Shown in pieces: positions 11,230 to 20,000 of a stretch of DNA of 64,000 nucleotides. Origin of the DNA: Maricaulis maris. Lineage in GTDB: Bacteria; Pseudomonadota; Alphaproteobacteria; Caulobacterales; Maricaulaceae. The position numbers and the translations under genes were made by a program. The notes beneath the pieces are model-generated. The model worked only from the letters and a program-made list of their open reading frames with translations. It ran no database searches and was not told where the DNA came from. Within the stretch, counting starts at the first letter, position 1. Each line of letters opens with the position of its first letter. The stretch spans positions 793,501-857,500 of the forward strand of contig NZ_AP027270.1 in NCBI RefSeq assembly GCF_036322705.1. The letters are read 5' to 3'.

Positions 11230-12261
11230 TCAGTCTGCAGGCCGCAGGCGTTCGACCCGATCGGTGGTGTTGCGACCGCTGGCGCTGGAGGCACCGCCGA
11301 TGGCGTAAATCTCTCCATCAAGGCTGACCCCGCCGAGCCCGTGGCGCGGCGTCAGCATGGCGGGCCCGGCCTGCCACGCATCGGTTTGCGGATCATAGAC
11401 CCAGACCTCCGGATAGACCCCGCCGCCATTCTCGAAATACTCGCCGCCAAAGGCATAGATCCGGCCGCCGACGACAGCCGCCGCGAGCCCGGCCTGGCCT
11501 TGCGGCAAGGGGGCAAGGCTGGACCAGCTGTCCGTGGTTGGATCATAGGCGTCATGATGGGTTTCATTGCCGGCATTGAACCGGCGCCCGCCGATGGTGT
11601 GGAAGCGGCCATCGAGCACAACCCCGGCAGCCGAGTTGCGCGGGTTGGGATTGGGCGCCCGGCCGCTCCAGCGATCCGCTGCCGGGTCATAGGCAAAGTG
11701 ATCGCCGCGATCGCCGTGGTCGGGCCAGTTGGCATTGGTCGGACCGAGTGGCTGGCGCCCGGTGGCGACATGGATCAGACCACCCAGCGAAACGGCGCAG
11801 GTCTCGGCGAAAGGCACCGGCATGGGCGCCATCTCGCCCCAGCGATCGGTGGCGGGATCATAGCGGGTCGTGGTGTCGAGCATTTCCCAGATCCCGTCGG
11901 CTGACGGCCGGAAGCCGCCGACCGCATAAACGAAGCCGTCATGGCCAACGAGATTGGGGTGGTGGCGCGGCTCCGGGAGGGGCGCCCCGGTCTCCCAGGT
12001 GGCGCCCGGCTGGCCGGGATCGGACAGGATGAAGAGCTGATCGCTCACATTGTCGACATTGGGGCCGTCGCGCGCTTCCAGACCACCCGCGAGATAGATG
12101 CGGCCGTCCAGCACCGCCGGATAGATCTCCTGCACGCGGCGGGGCAGTGAGGCGCCGGGCTGCCAGCGGCTTCCGGCCTGTGATGTCGACGCCCAGGCCG
12201 GTATCGGCAGGCCTGAAGCGGCCAGGGCGGTGATGACCGTCCGTCGTGTTTGCTGCGTCAT
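11230..12261 (-). CDS. Exported kelch-repeat beta-propeller protein
   Basis: A 343-residue protein with a Tat-like leader (TRRTVITALAASGL) followed by repeated kelch blades. Typical blade signatures recur about every 50 residues (GRIYLAGG, GFVYAVGG, GLIHVATG, GRFHTIGG, GRIYAFGG, GEIYAIGG), giving about six blades, enough for a closed propeller. No catalytic residues of galactose oxidase are evident, so a binding or scaffold role is more likely. It follows the phosphodiesterase gene by 21 bases on the same strand and is probably co-transcribed with it. Confidence 0.85.
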   Translation of the reverse strand: MTQQTRRTVITALAASGLPIPAWASTSQAGSRWQPGASLPRRVQEIYPAVLDGRIYLAGGLEARDGPNVDNVSDQLFILSDPGQPGATWETGAPLPEPRHHPNLVGHDGFVYAVGGFRPSADGIWEMLDTTTRYDPATDRWGEMAPMPVPFAETCAVSLGGLIHVATGRQPLGPTNANWPDHGDRGDHFAYDPAADRWSGRAPNPNPRNSAAGVVLDGRFHTIGGRRFNAGNETHHDAYDPTTDSWSSLAPLPQGQAGLAAAVVGGRIYAFGGEYFENGGGVYPEVWVYDPQTDAWQAGPAMLTPRHGLGGVSLDGEIYAIGGASSASGRNTTDRVERLRPAD

Positions 12262-12282
12262 GTCCGGCTCTCTCCCTGTCGT

Positions 12283-13581
12283 CTATTCCGCCGGGCAACG
12301 CCCGCCGGTGATGCGTTCGACCTCTGCCGCGCTGCCATCAGTCTCGGCGGGCTCCAGGTCCAGGGCGCAGGCGATCAGGCCATAGACATTGACGTTCTCG
12401 AAAGCGGCCGGGCGGCTGCCTTCGGGGAAGATCGGGCCGACACCGATGAAGGTCGCGCCCATCGTCTCGGCATGGTTGTCATAGCCGTGGGTGGCAGCGA
12501 GGCTGGACAGGTAAGGGCTGCTGAGATCGGCGCTGGAGGCGGTGATCAGCCAGCCCGGATCCGCCACGACCAGCAGGTCCGGACCGCGATCCGGGTGGTC
12601 GAGATGCCAATGGGCGGGCATGTCCTGGCGGCGATAGGCCCGGATATGCGGGTCGGCCCCCTCGAGCTCGGCATGGATGCGTTCGACGACAGCCTCATCG
12701 CCATAGCCCATGACGAAGGGTTCCAGGCCGGCGCCGTATTGCCCGGCAAATTCCTCGATGAAGAGCCCGTCCAGGTCGGCCAGCGTGTCGAGCGCAACGG
12801 TCCGTTCGGTGGAGACATTCACCATGCCGTGGTCGGAGACGATGATCAGTGTCACCCGATCCATCAAGTCGCGGGCCTCCAGACCGGCGATCAGATCCCC
12901 GACCAGGCTGTCGACACGGGCCACGGCATCGCCCTCGGCCTCGGTCTCGACGCCATTGGCGTGCACGATGGTGTCGACATGGTCCATGTAGAAGGCGGCA
13001 AAGCGCGGCTGTTCCGCAACCGGGGCGTCGAACCAGGCGAGGACCTCGGACACACGCTCCTCATAGGGCTTGTTGTGCTCATAGGGGTGCCAGACCGTCG
13101 GGCGCGTGCCCTGGATCTCGACCTCGGAGCCGAGCCAGAACATGATGTGCGAGCGCAGGCCCTGCTGCTCGGCAGTGATCCAGATCGGCTCGCCACCCCA
13201 CCAGCGCGGGTCCTGCGGGCTGCCACCGGAATTGGAGAAGGTCTCATTCAGGCGCCGGTCCCAGGGCGAGTTGGAGACCATGCCGTGATGCTCGGGGTAA
13301 AGGCCGGTCGCGATCGAGTAGAAGTTCACGAAGGTCTTGGACGGCATCACCGGATACATCCGCTCGGGCCGCATCCCGCGCGCCGCCAGGGCGCGCAGAT
13401 TGGGCGCGTCGTGGCGGTCGATGGCGTCATAGCGCAGCCCGTCGAGCCCGATCATGATGACGATGGGCGGGCCGTCGCCGGTGTCCGGCGCTGGCAGGGG
13501 TCGGGCGCCCGGCATGTGCGAACAGGCTGCGAGCAGGCCGGTGAGGGCGGCGAGGGTGATAAGACGAGCGAACATGGACAT
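12283..13581 (-). CDS. Nucleotide pyrophosphatase/phosphodiesterase-family lipoprotein (alkaline phosphatase superfamily)
   Basis: A 432-residue protein with a lipoprotein signal (lipobox LLAAC near residue 20). Metal-binding and nucleophile motifs of the NPP branch are present in order: IGLDGLRYD, MPSKTFVNF (Thr nucleophile), ATGLYPEHHG, VSDHGM and ATHGYDNH. It should hydrolyse phosphodiester or pyrophosphate bonds in the periplasm; the substrate is unknown. A second ATG at 13575 has better spacing from GGGG and may be the true start. It is the upstream gene of a pair with the kelch protein. Confidence 0.9.
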   Translation of the reverse strand: MSMFARLITLAALTGLLAACSHMPGARPLPAPDTGDGPPIVIMIGLDGLRYDAIDRHDAPNLRALAARGMRPERMYPVMPSKTFVNFYSIATGLYPEHHGMVSNSPWDRRLNETFSNSGGSPQDPRWWGGEPIWITAEQQGLRSHIMFWLGSEVEIQGTRPTVWHPYEHNKPYEERVSEVLAWFDAPVAEQPRFAAFYMDHVDTIVHANGVETEAEGDAVARVDSLVGDLIAGLEARDLMDRVTLIIVSDHGMVNVSTERTVALDTLADLDGLFIEEFAGQYGAGLEPFVMGYGDEAVVERIHAELEGADPHIRAYRRQDMPAHWHLDHPDRGPDLLVVADPGWLITASSADLSSPYLSSLAATHGYDNHAETMGATFIGVGPIFPEGSRPAAFENVNVYGLIACALDLEPAETDGSAAEVERITGGRCPAE

Positions 13582-13722
13582 CCCCGATTGGCGGTCATGG
13601 TGACACGCTGATGCCGCTAGTCAGGCAGCGCCGTCACCACAAGGCAAGTATTTGTGACGTTCGCACGTGATCTGGCGGCAGTTGATGGCGAGAGGTGACG
13701 AAAATTCATCAATAAAATCAAT

Positions 13723-13752
13723 GTCCGGACGTTTAAATACGTGCGTCCGGAC
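13723..13752. promoter_or_regulatory. Pair of GTCCGGAC palindromes, candidate operator
   Basis: Two identical 8-base palindromes GTCCGGAC occur at 13723-13730 and 13745-13752, 22 bases centre to centre, about two helical turns. The AT-rich stretch between them (GTTTAAATAC) could contain a promoter -10. The pair lies about 100 bases upstream of a gene whose product starts with a ribbon-helix-helix domain. Such proteins bind repeated short palindromes and often autoregulate. Binding is inferred, not shown. Confidence 0.45.
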
Positions 13753-13855
13753 GGCAAATCGGTTCTGCTAAACGCCCAAGGTGTGGCGCTGTGTCGCTGC
13801 ACCCAGGTCTTGGTGTGCAGGAAGGGCCGGCCCGGATGACGGGTCGGGGTTCGAG

Positions 13856-14467
13856 ATGAAACGGCGTGAAAAACAGAGCGAAACCCTGGAAATCCGTATT
13901 GGTCACCGTACCAAGCAGGACTTCATGGAGGCGTGTCAGTCGCATGGCGTGACGGCCAGCGAAGTGCTTCGGGCCTATGTCGAGACCTACCCTGCTTCGC
14001 GACATCGCCGCCGGGTGCTCCCCCATCTCAATGTGAATGTGAAGGAGTACACCATGCCTGCCAGTTTTCTCGCTCTCGTGACCGCCGTGGCGGTCGTTTC
14101 CGGTCTGCAGACCACCGCCCCGGTCGATGCCCGTGACCCCGACCCGGAGGCCAGCTTCGCCTCGGTCGACCGCGACAACAGCAACGACTTCGACCTCGGC
14201 GAGCTCTTCCTCGAGGCCGGCCTGACCGCCGACGGACATCTCGGCCCGGAGCTGCGCGCCGACGTCACCGGCTCGGTCCAGACCGCCCTGGCCGAGCTCG
14301 GCATGGACGCCCAGCAGGGCGTATCCTCGCCGGACTATCTCGCCCGGGTCATCGCCAATGCGGAAGAGTCCGCCGTGCTAAGCGTGACGGCCGTCTTCCA
14401 CATGATCGACACCGATGGCGACGGCCGGGTGACGCGCGACGAGTTCCTGAATTACCGCGTGGAGTGA
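13856..14467 (+). CDS. Ribbon-helix-helix / membrane segment / EF-hand protein
   Basis: A 203-residue composite protein. Residues 8-46 (ETLEIRIGHRTKQDFMEAC ... TASEVLRAYVE) look like a ribbon-helix-helix DNA-binding domain of the RelB/DinJ type. A basic stretch and one hydrophobic segment follow (about 68-86, PASFLALVTAVAVVSGL). The rest holds two canonical EF-hand loops: DRDNSNDFDLGE (105-116) and DTDGDGRVTRDE (185-196). An in-frame ATG at 14054 (Met67) has its own AAGGAG Shine-Dalgarno at ideal spacing, and its product would be a separate exported EF-hand protein. A single fused product, two nested products, or an ancestral gene pair fused in frame are all possible. Confidence 0.7.
   Translation: MKRREKQSETLEIRIGHRTKQDFMEACQSHGVTASEVLRAYVETYPASRHRRRVLPHLNVNVKEYTMPASFLALVTAVAVVSGLQTTAPVDARDPDPEASFASVDRDNSNDFDLGELFLEAGLTADGHLGPELRADVTGSVQTALAELGMDAQQGVSSPDYLARVIANAEESAVLSVTAVFHMIDTDGDGRVTRDEFLNYRVE
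14042..14056 (+). promoter_or_regulatory. Internal Shine-Dalgarno and start codon within the RHH/EF-hand gene
   Basis: AAGGAG at 14042-14047 lies 6 bases before ATG 14054, in frame with the long gene. Initiation here would give a 137-residue protein whose first 20 residues look like a signal peptide. This site is stronger than the one before the upstream ATG at 13856. Confidence 0.6.
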
Positions 14468-14480
14468 TGGCGCTGACGGA

Positions 14481-14506
14481 CCCGGCCGCGCTGCGGCCGG
14501 GTTTGT
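14481..14506 (+). terminator. Rho-independent terminator after the EF-hand gene
   Basis: A perfect 9-bp stem CCCGGCCGC/GCGGCCGGG with loop GCT is followed by TTTGTT. It begins 14 bases after the stop codon. Confidence 0.85.
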
Positions 14507-14758
14507 TCGGGGGGCAGTGTGGGGATGGGGTTTGACCGGGGTCGGGACATGCCCGTCCGGTTTGTATCCCCGTCCGGCTGCCTTTTCCGACAGGCCACGG
14601 ACCAAAGCGACATGCCTTTCAGCGCGCCCACGCGCCTTCGTCTCCGCACGCTGTCGCGCCGGAGGTGGGACGGAGCGGGATGCCGGTGGACACCGGGGTG
14701 TCCGGTTGGCTGGTCTGCGGTGTCCGTGGTGTCCTCGGCATCCCGCCAAGCCTTCCTG

Positions 14759-14795
14759 AAAAAAAAACGTGGGAGATGTCCCGGGCTATCTCCAC
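14759..14795 (-). terminator. Orphan leftward terminator
   Basis: On the minus strand a hairpin (plus-strand arms 14769-14777 and 14788-14795, 8 pairs with one bulged base) is followed directly by nine T. No minus-strand protein gene lies within several kilobases to the right, because gyrA is on the plus strand. The structure therefore points to a short leftward transcript arising in 14.8-15.35 kb. Confidence 0.6.
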
Positions 14796-15026
14796 CCCGT
14801 TTCCAATGCGACCGGTCGATGAGGTCGGTCGTTTAGTGCCCCGCGACCTGGTCGCACGCCCTGCCGGAGCTTCGGGTTGTCAGCCCCGAGGCGCGGACAG
14901 GCTCCGCTCGTTTCCGGGCATAAGTGACTGGGCCCGTGCCTCCCGTCCCGAAAACCGAGGGCATTATCGCCCCGGGTGGAGAGAGTGCGGATAAGTTTTC
15001 TGATTTTTCCGTGTGCGCCGCACTTC

Positions 15027-15046
15027 CTCTCTCCCTTGGGAGAGGG
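15027..15046. repeat. Short inverted repeat (CTCTCCC-TT-GGGAGAG type)
   Basis: The hairpin-forming CTCTCCCTTGGGAGAG element is flanked by GC-rich sequence. It resembles short intergenic palindromes that are often dispersed through high-GC proteobacterial genomes. Copy number cannot be judged from this window. Confidence 0.5.
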
Positions 15047-15112
15047 CCCGGATGATGGGCAAGTCCCTGTATTTCAGATATAATCCCCCTAATCCGCTCC
15101 TTCGGGGCACCG

Positions 15113-15126
15113 TCTCCCACGGGAGA
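15113..15126. repeat. Short inverted repeat (TCTCCC-AC-GGGAGA type)
   Basis: TCTCCCACGGGAGA lies about 75 bases after a very similar palindrome (TCTCCCTTGGGAGA). The two probably form the ends of one composite repeat element of about 100 bases. Confidence 0.5.
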
Positions 15127-15359
15127 AGGACGGGCGCGGGAGCGTCGGATAAAGTGCCGAACAGGCAAACTCCCCCAACCGCCCCGGGCGTTTGCCCTTG
15201 CCCCCCGCGATTGTTAAGACTTGCTGACAGGAAAGCCGCCTGATTCACGTTTCGATTCGCGCCCGCGCGCGCGGGCTTCGGACGGGGCGGCAATTTTCGT
15301 GATGCGCCGTCCGGTCAGTCCGGTCGCAGCGCCAACACAAAAATGAAAAGAGGGCCGCC

Positions 15360-18206
15360 TTGAGCGATCACGACGACACGCCGACCACACCTGAAGACGG
15401 GCCTGAAAACGCAGGCGGTCAGCCGCCAGCCTTGCCGGACGGGGTCGGCAATATCGCCATCGAAGACGAGATGAAATCGTCCTATCTCGATTATGCGATG
15501 AGCGTGATTGTCAGCCGCGCCATTCCCGATGCGCGTGACGGGCTCAAGCCGGTCCACCGCCGCATCCTCTACACGATGCACGAGAACGGGCAGACCCACG
15601 AGAAGTCCTACCGCAAGTGCGCGACCGCCGTCGGTGACGTGATGGGCCGCTATCACCCGCACGGTGACCAGGCGGTCTATGACGCGCTGGTCCGCCTGGC
15701 CCAGGAATGGTCGATGCGGATGCCGCTGATCGACGGTCAGGGCAATTTCGGCTCGGTCGATGGCGATCCGCCCGCTGCCTATCGTTACACCGAAGCGCGG
15801 ATGCAGAAGGTGGCGCAATCGCTGCTGGCCGATATCGACAAGGATACGGTCAACTTCATCGAGAACTATTCGGCCGAACGTCGCGAGCCGGTGGTTCTGC
15901 CAGCCCGCTTCCCGAACCTTCTGGTCAATGGGGCCGGCGGTATCGCGGTCGGCATGGCGACCAATATCCCGCCGCACAATCCGGGCGAGGTGATCAATGG
16001 GACGCTGGCGCTGCTGGAAAACCCGGACCTCACCGAAGGCGAGCTGCTAGAGTATATTCCGGGCCCGGATTTCCCGACCGGTGGCCTGATCCTCGGCCGC
16101 ACCGGCGCCCGCAATGCGGTGCTGACGGGGCGTGGCTCGATCGTGATGCGGTCACGCACGACGATCGAGGAAGTCCGCAAGGATCGCATGGCGATCATCG
16201 TCCACGAGATCCCCTACCAGGTGAACAAGGCGTCGATGATCGAGAAGATCGCCGACCTGGTCCGCGAGAAGAAGATCGAGGGTATTGCCGACCTGCGCGA
16301 CGAGAGTGACCGCAACGGCATGCGCGTCGTGATCGAGCTCAAGCGCGACGCCAATGCCGATGTCATTCTCAACCAGCTGTTCCGCTGGTCGCCGATGCAG
16401 ACCAGCTTCGGGGCCAACATGCTGTCGCTGGTGGGTGGTCGTCCGCAATTGCTGGGCGCGCTGGATATCCTCAAGGAATTCCTGCGCTTCCGCGAGGAGG
16501 TCGTGGCCCGACGGGCCAAGTTCGAGCTCAACAAGGCGCGCGACCGGGCGCACGTGATCGTCGGCCTGGCCCTCGCGGTCGCCAATATCGACGAAGTCAT
16601 TGCCCTGATCCGCCGCGCCCCCAACCCGGCAACGGCCCGCGAGCAGCTGATGGCGCGGGACTGGCCGGCTATGGATGTGGCGCCGCTGGTCGAGCTGGTC
16701 GCCGATCCGCGCTCGATGCTGCGTGACGACAACACGCTGCGGCTCACCGAGGAACAGGCCCGTGCCATCCTCGAGCTGCGCCTCAACCGCCTGACCGGTC
16801 TCGGCCGCGAGGAGCTGGGCAATGAGGCCAAGACGCTGGCTGACCAGATCGCCGATCTGCTCGACCTTCTGCGTTCGCGTCAGCGCGTGCTCGACATCAT
16901 CCGCGACGAGCTGATCGAGGTCCGCGACAATTACGCGACGCCGCGGCGCTCGGAATTCGTCGATGCCGAGTTCGATTTCGAGGACGAGGACCTGATCCCG
17001 CGTGAGGAGATGGTGGTGACGGTGACGCATGGCGGCTACGCCAAGCGCACGGCCCTGTCCGACTACCGGGCCCAGCGTCGCGGCGGCAAGGGCCGCTCGG
17101 GCATGGCGACCAAGGACGAGGACTTCATCTCGACCCTGTTCGTGGCCTCGACCCATGCCCCGCTGCTGTTCTTCTCCAATCGCGGCATGGTCTACAAGAC
17201 CAAGACCTGGCGGCTGCCGCTGGGCGCGCCCAATACGCGCGGCAAGGCGCTGGTCAATCTCCTGCCGCTCGAGCAGGGCGAGACCATCACCTCGATCATG
17301 GCCTTGCCCGAGGATGAGAGCACCTGGGCCGACATGAATGTCATGTTCGCGACCAATAAGGGCACCGTCCGCCGCAACAAGCTGTCCGACTTCGTTCAGG
17401 TCAATCGCAATGGCAAGATTGCGATGAAGCTCGAGGAAGAGGACGATCGCATCGTCAATGTTGTGCTCTGCACCGAAGCCGACGACGTCTTCCTGACCAC
17501 GCACAAGGGCCGCGCGATCCGCTTCCCGGCGACCGATGTCCGCGTCTTTGCCGGGCGCAATTCGGTTGGTGTGCGCGGTATCCGTCTCGCCGAGGGCGAT
17601 ACGCTGATCTCGATGGCCATCCTGCGCCATATCGACGTCACCTCGCCGGAAGCCCGCACCTATATGAAGCACGCCACGGCGATGCGCCGGGCACTGGGCG
17701 ATGAGGACGAGACCGTCGACGTCGTGGCCCATGACGGTGATGATGACGGGGATGATGAAGCCGCGCTGAGCACAGAGCGTCTGGCCGAGCTGGGCGCCGC
17801 CGAGGAATTCCTCCTCACGGTCGCTTCCGACGGCATGGGCAAGCGCTCCTCGGCCTATGACTTCCGGGTCATGGGACGCGGCAATAACGGCGTTGCCGCA
17901 ACCGACATCAAGCGGGAAATCCCGCTCTCTGCCAGCTTCCCGGTCGAGGATGCCGACCAGATCATGGCGGTTACCGATGGCGGACAGCTGATCCGCTTCC
18001 CGGTCGATACCGTCCGCATCGCCAGCCGCTCCTCACGCGGTGTCCGCCTCATTCGCCTGGCCGAGGGCGAGAATGTGGTGGCCGTCGTGCGGATCCAGGA
18101 TGCCGGTGATGATGCGGTAGATGATGCAGACGGTGAAGCGGGTGAAACCCATGTCGGTCCGGACGACGGGATCGCGCCGGAAGCCGGCGACAGCCCGACC
18201 GAATAG
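15360..18206 (+). CDS. gyrA: DNA gyrase subunit A
   Basis: GyrA is the DNA breakage-reunion subunit of gyrase, acting with GyrB to introduce negative supercoils. At 948 residues it is longer than the E. coli protein (875), partly through an acidic insert in the C-terminal domain (DEDETVDVV...DDDGDDE). The catalytic tyrosine is Tyr143 in YRYTEAR, and the GyrA box is QRRGGKG. Translation starts at TTG, preceded by AGAGG. The quinolone-determining region reads [10 protein letters not shown], so the residue equivalent to E. coli Ser83 is Gln104, while the Asp87 equivalent (Asp108) is retained. The many Gyr-type motifs make ParC unlikely. Confidence 0.97.
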   Translation: MSDHDDTPTTPEDGPENAGGQPPALPDGVGNIAIEDEMKSSYLDYAMSVIVSRAIPDARDGLKPVHRRILYTMHENGQTHEKSYRKCATAVGDVMGRYHPHGDQAVYDALVRLAQEWSMRMPLIDGQGNFGSVDGDPPAAYRYTEARMQKVAQSLLADIDKDTVNFIENYSAERREPVVLPARFPNLLVNGAGGIAVGMATNIPPHNPGEVINGTLALLENPDLTEGELLEYIPGPDFPTGGLILGRTGARNAVLTGRGSIVMRSRTTIEEVRKDRMAIIVHEIPYQVNKASMIEKIADLVREKKIEGIADLRDESDRNGMRVVIELKRDANADVILNQLFRWSPMQTSFGANMLSLVGGRPQLLGALDILKEFLRFREEVVARRAKFELNKARDRAHVIVGLALAVANIDEVIALIRRAPNPATAREQLMARDWPAMDVAPLVELVADPRSMLRDDNTLRLTEEQARAILELRLNRLTGLGREELGNEAKTLADQIADLLDLLRSRQRVLDIIRDELIEVRDNYATPRRSEFVDAEFDFEDEDLIPREEMVVTVTHGGYAKRTALSDYRAQRRGGKGRSGMATKDEDFISTLFVASTHAPLLFFSNRGMVYKTKTWRLPLGAPNTRGKALVNLLPLEQGETITSIMALPEDESTWADMNVMFATNKGTVRRNKLSDFVQVNRNGKIAMKLEEEDDRIVNVVLCTEADDVFLTTHKGRAIRFPATDVRVFAGRNSVGVRGIRLAEGDTLISMAILRHIDVTSPEARTYMKHATAMRRALGDEDETVDVVAHDGDDDGDDEAALSTERLAELGAAEEFLLTVASDGMGKRSSAYDFRVMGRGNNGVAATDIKREIPLSASFPVEDADQIMAVTDGGQLIRFPVDTVRIASRSSRGVRLIRLAEGENVVAVVRIQDAGDDAVDDADGEAGETHVGPDDGIAPEAGDSPTE

Positions 18207-18312
18207 CGCCGGTCGCGAGGCGGGATGATTGATCTCGCCTCGCCCTTCTGCCAGACAGGAGCCGGGCACCGGGGGGTGCGACAGGGGCGCAAAGCCCGGG
18301 GAGAGAATGGCC

Positions 18313-18801
18313 ATGAACCGTACCGCGCTCTATCCGGGCACGTTCGACCCGCTGACCAATGGTCATATCGACATTATCGGTCGGGCCGTGAAACTGGTCG
18401 ATCATCTGGTCATCGGCGTCGCGGTGAACGAGGGCAAGAAGCCGCTCTTCAGCCTCGATGAGCGCGTCGAGATGGTGCGCAAGGAAGTCGCCCACTTTGG
18501 CGATGGCGCCCAGATCGAGGTGCGCCCGTTCGATGGGCTTCTGATGCATTTCGCCGAAGAGATCGGGGCCCAGTCGATCGTCCGCGGGCTTCGGGCCGTG
18601 TCCGATTTCGAGTATGAATTCCAGATGGTTGCCATGAACCAGCAGCTCAATGATGATATTGAGACCGTGTTCCTGATGGCAGACCCGCGCCACCAGGCGA
18701 TTGCGTCCCGCCTGGTCAAGGAAATCGCGAAACTGGGCGGAGATGTCTCCGCCTTTGTGACGCCGAGTATTGAACGCCTGTTGAAGGAGCGTCTTGCGTG
18801 A
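18313..18801 (+). CDS. coaD: Phosphopantetheine adenylyltransferase
   Basis: CoaD transfers AMP from ATP to 4'-phosphopantetheine in coenzyme A synthesis. The 162-residue length is standard. The nucleotidyltransferase motif YPGTFDPLTNGHIDII holds the T/HxGH signature, and RGLRAVSDFEYEFQM and SRLVKEIA follow as in the family. ATG 18313 is preferred over ATG 18307 because GGGGAG lies about 8 bases upstream. The stop overlaps the GTG start of the next gene. Confidence 0.96.
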   Translation: MNRTALYPGTFDPLTNGHIDIIGRAVKLVDHLVIGVAVNEGKKPLFSLDERVEMVRKEVAHFGDGAQIEVRPFDGLLMHFAEEIGAQSIVRGLRAVSDFEYEFQMVAMNQQLNDDIETVFLMADPRHQAIASRLVKEIAKLGGDVSAFVTPSIERLLKERLA

Positions 18802-19760
18802 TCATGCGTTTCACCCTGTCTGCCTCACTGGCGCTGGCCCTGACGGCCGGAGCCTGTGCCCGCGAAGCCGAGACCGCCGGCAGCGAGGCCGAAAGCCTCG
18901 CCAGCCAGTCTGCTGCAGCTGTCACCCAGGCTGAGACCGCACCCGCGGCCCCGCAATGGGATCTGCCCGACGAGGCCTGGCGCACGGCGGACCAGGAAGA
19001 CCTGCTCTATATCGACACCGACCACGGCATGGTCATCGTCGAAATGGCACCGGAGTTTGCGCCCAACCATGTCGAGCGCATGCGGACCCTGGCCCATGAG
19101 CGCTTCTATGATTTCCTGGTCTGGCATCGCGTCATCGACGGCTTCATGGCGCAGGGCGGCGGCGCCCGGACCAATCCGGGGCATGCGGCCGATGTGGAGG
19201 GTCTGGAAGCCGAGTTTACCGTGCGCCGCTCCGGTGAGCCGGTGGTGACCGAGCTGCAGGACCGCATCATCAATCCGAGCGCCTTGCCGCAAATGGCGAA
19301 AGCCGGCTTCTGGGACGGCTTCCCGGCCGGGACCCAGACCGCAGCGCTGGCGGCCATTACCGGCGACGGACAGGTCCAGTCCTGGCTGCTGCATTGCCGG
19401 GGCGCGGCCGCGGCTGCGCGCACGGGTGACCCGAATTCGGCCCGGAGCCAGTTCTATCTGACGCGCGGCAATGCCGAGCATCTCAATGCGCAATACACAT
19501 CCTGGGGTCGCGTGCGCGTCGGCCAGGAAGCTGTTGATGCCATCGCGGTCGGCTCGGCCATGGAAGACCCGGGTTTCCGTCCGGACAATATCCGCTCGAT
19601 GCGGACGGGGGACGAACTCCCGGCCGAGGAGCAGGTGACCATCCAGGTCGCCGATACCGACAGCGCGGCCTTTGCCGCTTATCTCGACACGCTGCGCGAC
19701 ACGTCTGGAAATCTGCCGGACATCTGCGATATCACCGTGCCGACCCGGATTGTGGACTAG
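18798..19760 (+). CDS. Cyclophilin-type peptidyl-prolyl isomerase lipoprotein
   Basis: A 320-residue protein with a lipoprotein signal (lipobox TAGAC near residue 20) and a cyclophilin domain. The core YIDTDHGMVIVEMAPEFAPNHV and FYDFLVWHRVIDGFMAQGG are clear. SQFYLTRGNAEHLN and YTSWGRVRVG follow after an insert of about 70 residues that is unusual for simple bacterial cyclophilins. It should act as a periplasmic folding helper. The GTG start overlaps the coaD stop and has AAGGAG 8 bases upstream. Confidence 0.88.
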   Translation: MIMRFTLSASLALALTAGACAREAETAGSEAESLASQSAAAVTQAETAPAAPQWDLPDEAWRTADQEDLLYIDTDHGMVIVEMAPEFAPNHVERMRTLAHERFYDFLVWHRVIDGFMAQGGGARTNPGHAADVEGLEAEFTVRRSGEPVVTELQDRIINPSALPQMAKAGFWDGFPAGTQTAALAAITGDGQVQSWLLHCRGAAAAARTGDPNSARSQFYLTRGNAEHLNAQYTSWGRVRVGQEAVDAIAVGSAMEDPGFRPDNIRSMRTGDELPAEEQVTIQVADTDSAAFAAYLDTLRDTSGNLPDICDITVPTRIVD

Positions 19761-19763
19761 TCA

Positions 19764-20000
19764 ATGAGACTAATTCGTGAGGCAGTGCGGTATGCGTCGT
19801 TGATGACCGTATTGTTCACGGTGGGCTTCGCGGGGGTCGGGATCGCCTCTGATCAGGTTGCGGAGTACCTCTTCGGTAATGCGCGAGGTTTGCTAGGGAC
19901 TGTACAAAGACTGGGGATATTCTCGGTTATTGTTTGGTGCGCGTTCTTTGCTCTCGCGAGCTTGATTTTGAATGATAAGGGAATGAAACGGAATGGCTGA
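19764..20000 (+). CDS. Small two-helix membrane protein with atypical composition
   Basis: A 78-residue protein with two hydrophobic segments (SLMTVLFTVGFAGVGIA and FSVIVWCAFFALASLIL). Its sequence is visibly lower in GC and uses codons rare in the neighbours (AGA, CTA, TTG, GGG). It fits tightly between two cyclophilin genes, starting 4 bases after one stop and overlapping the next start by 8 bases. No Shine-Dalgarno or known family is seen. It could be a recently acquired or rapidly evolving gene. Confidence 0.55.
   Translation: MRLIREAVRYASLMTVLFTVGFAGVGIASDQVAEYLFGNARGLLGTVQRLGIFSVIVWCAFFALASLILNDKGMKRNG

Larger units (their letters stand above)
14468..15359. other. Gene-poor region upstream of gyrA
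   Basis: About 890 bases without a convincing protein gene. It holds a rightward terminator for the EF-hand gene, a leftward hairpin plus T-run with no obvious gene feeding it, and two short inverted repeats. The short open frames here have no Shine-Dalgarno, no recognisable domain and repeat-derived low-complexity translations. The gyrA promoter presumably lies in the last 150 bases. Confidence 0.6.

Noticed and set aside
14833..15168. 111-codon leftward open frame before the orphan terminator
   Set aside because: It is placed attractively, but the translation runs through the palindromic repeats, has no domain or Shine-Dalgarno, and looks like low-complexity noise. A non-coding transcript is more likely.
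16152..17732. 526-codon open frame antisense to gyrA
   Set aside because: It lies wholly inside a well-supported gyrA and shows the same antisense composition bias, with no ribosome-binding site or domain.
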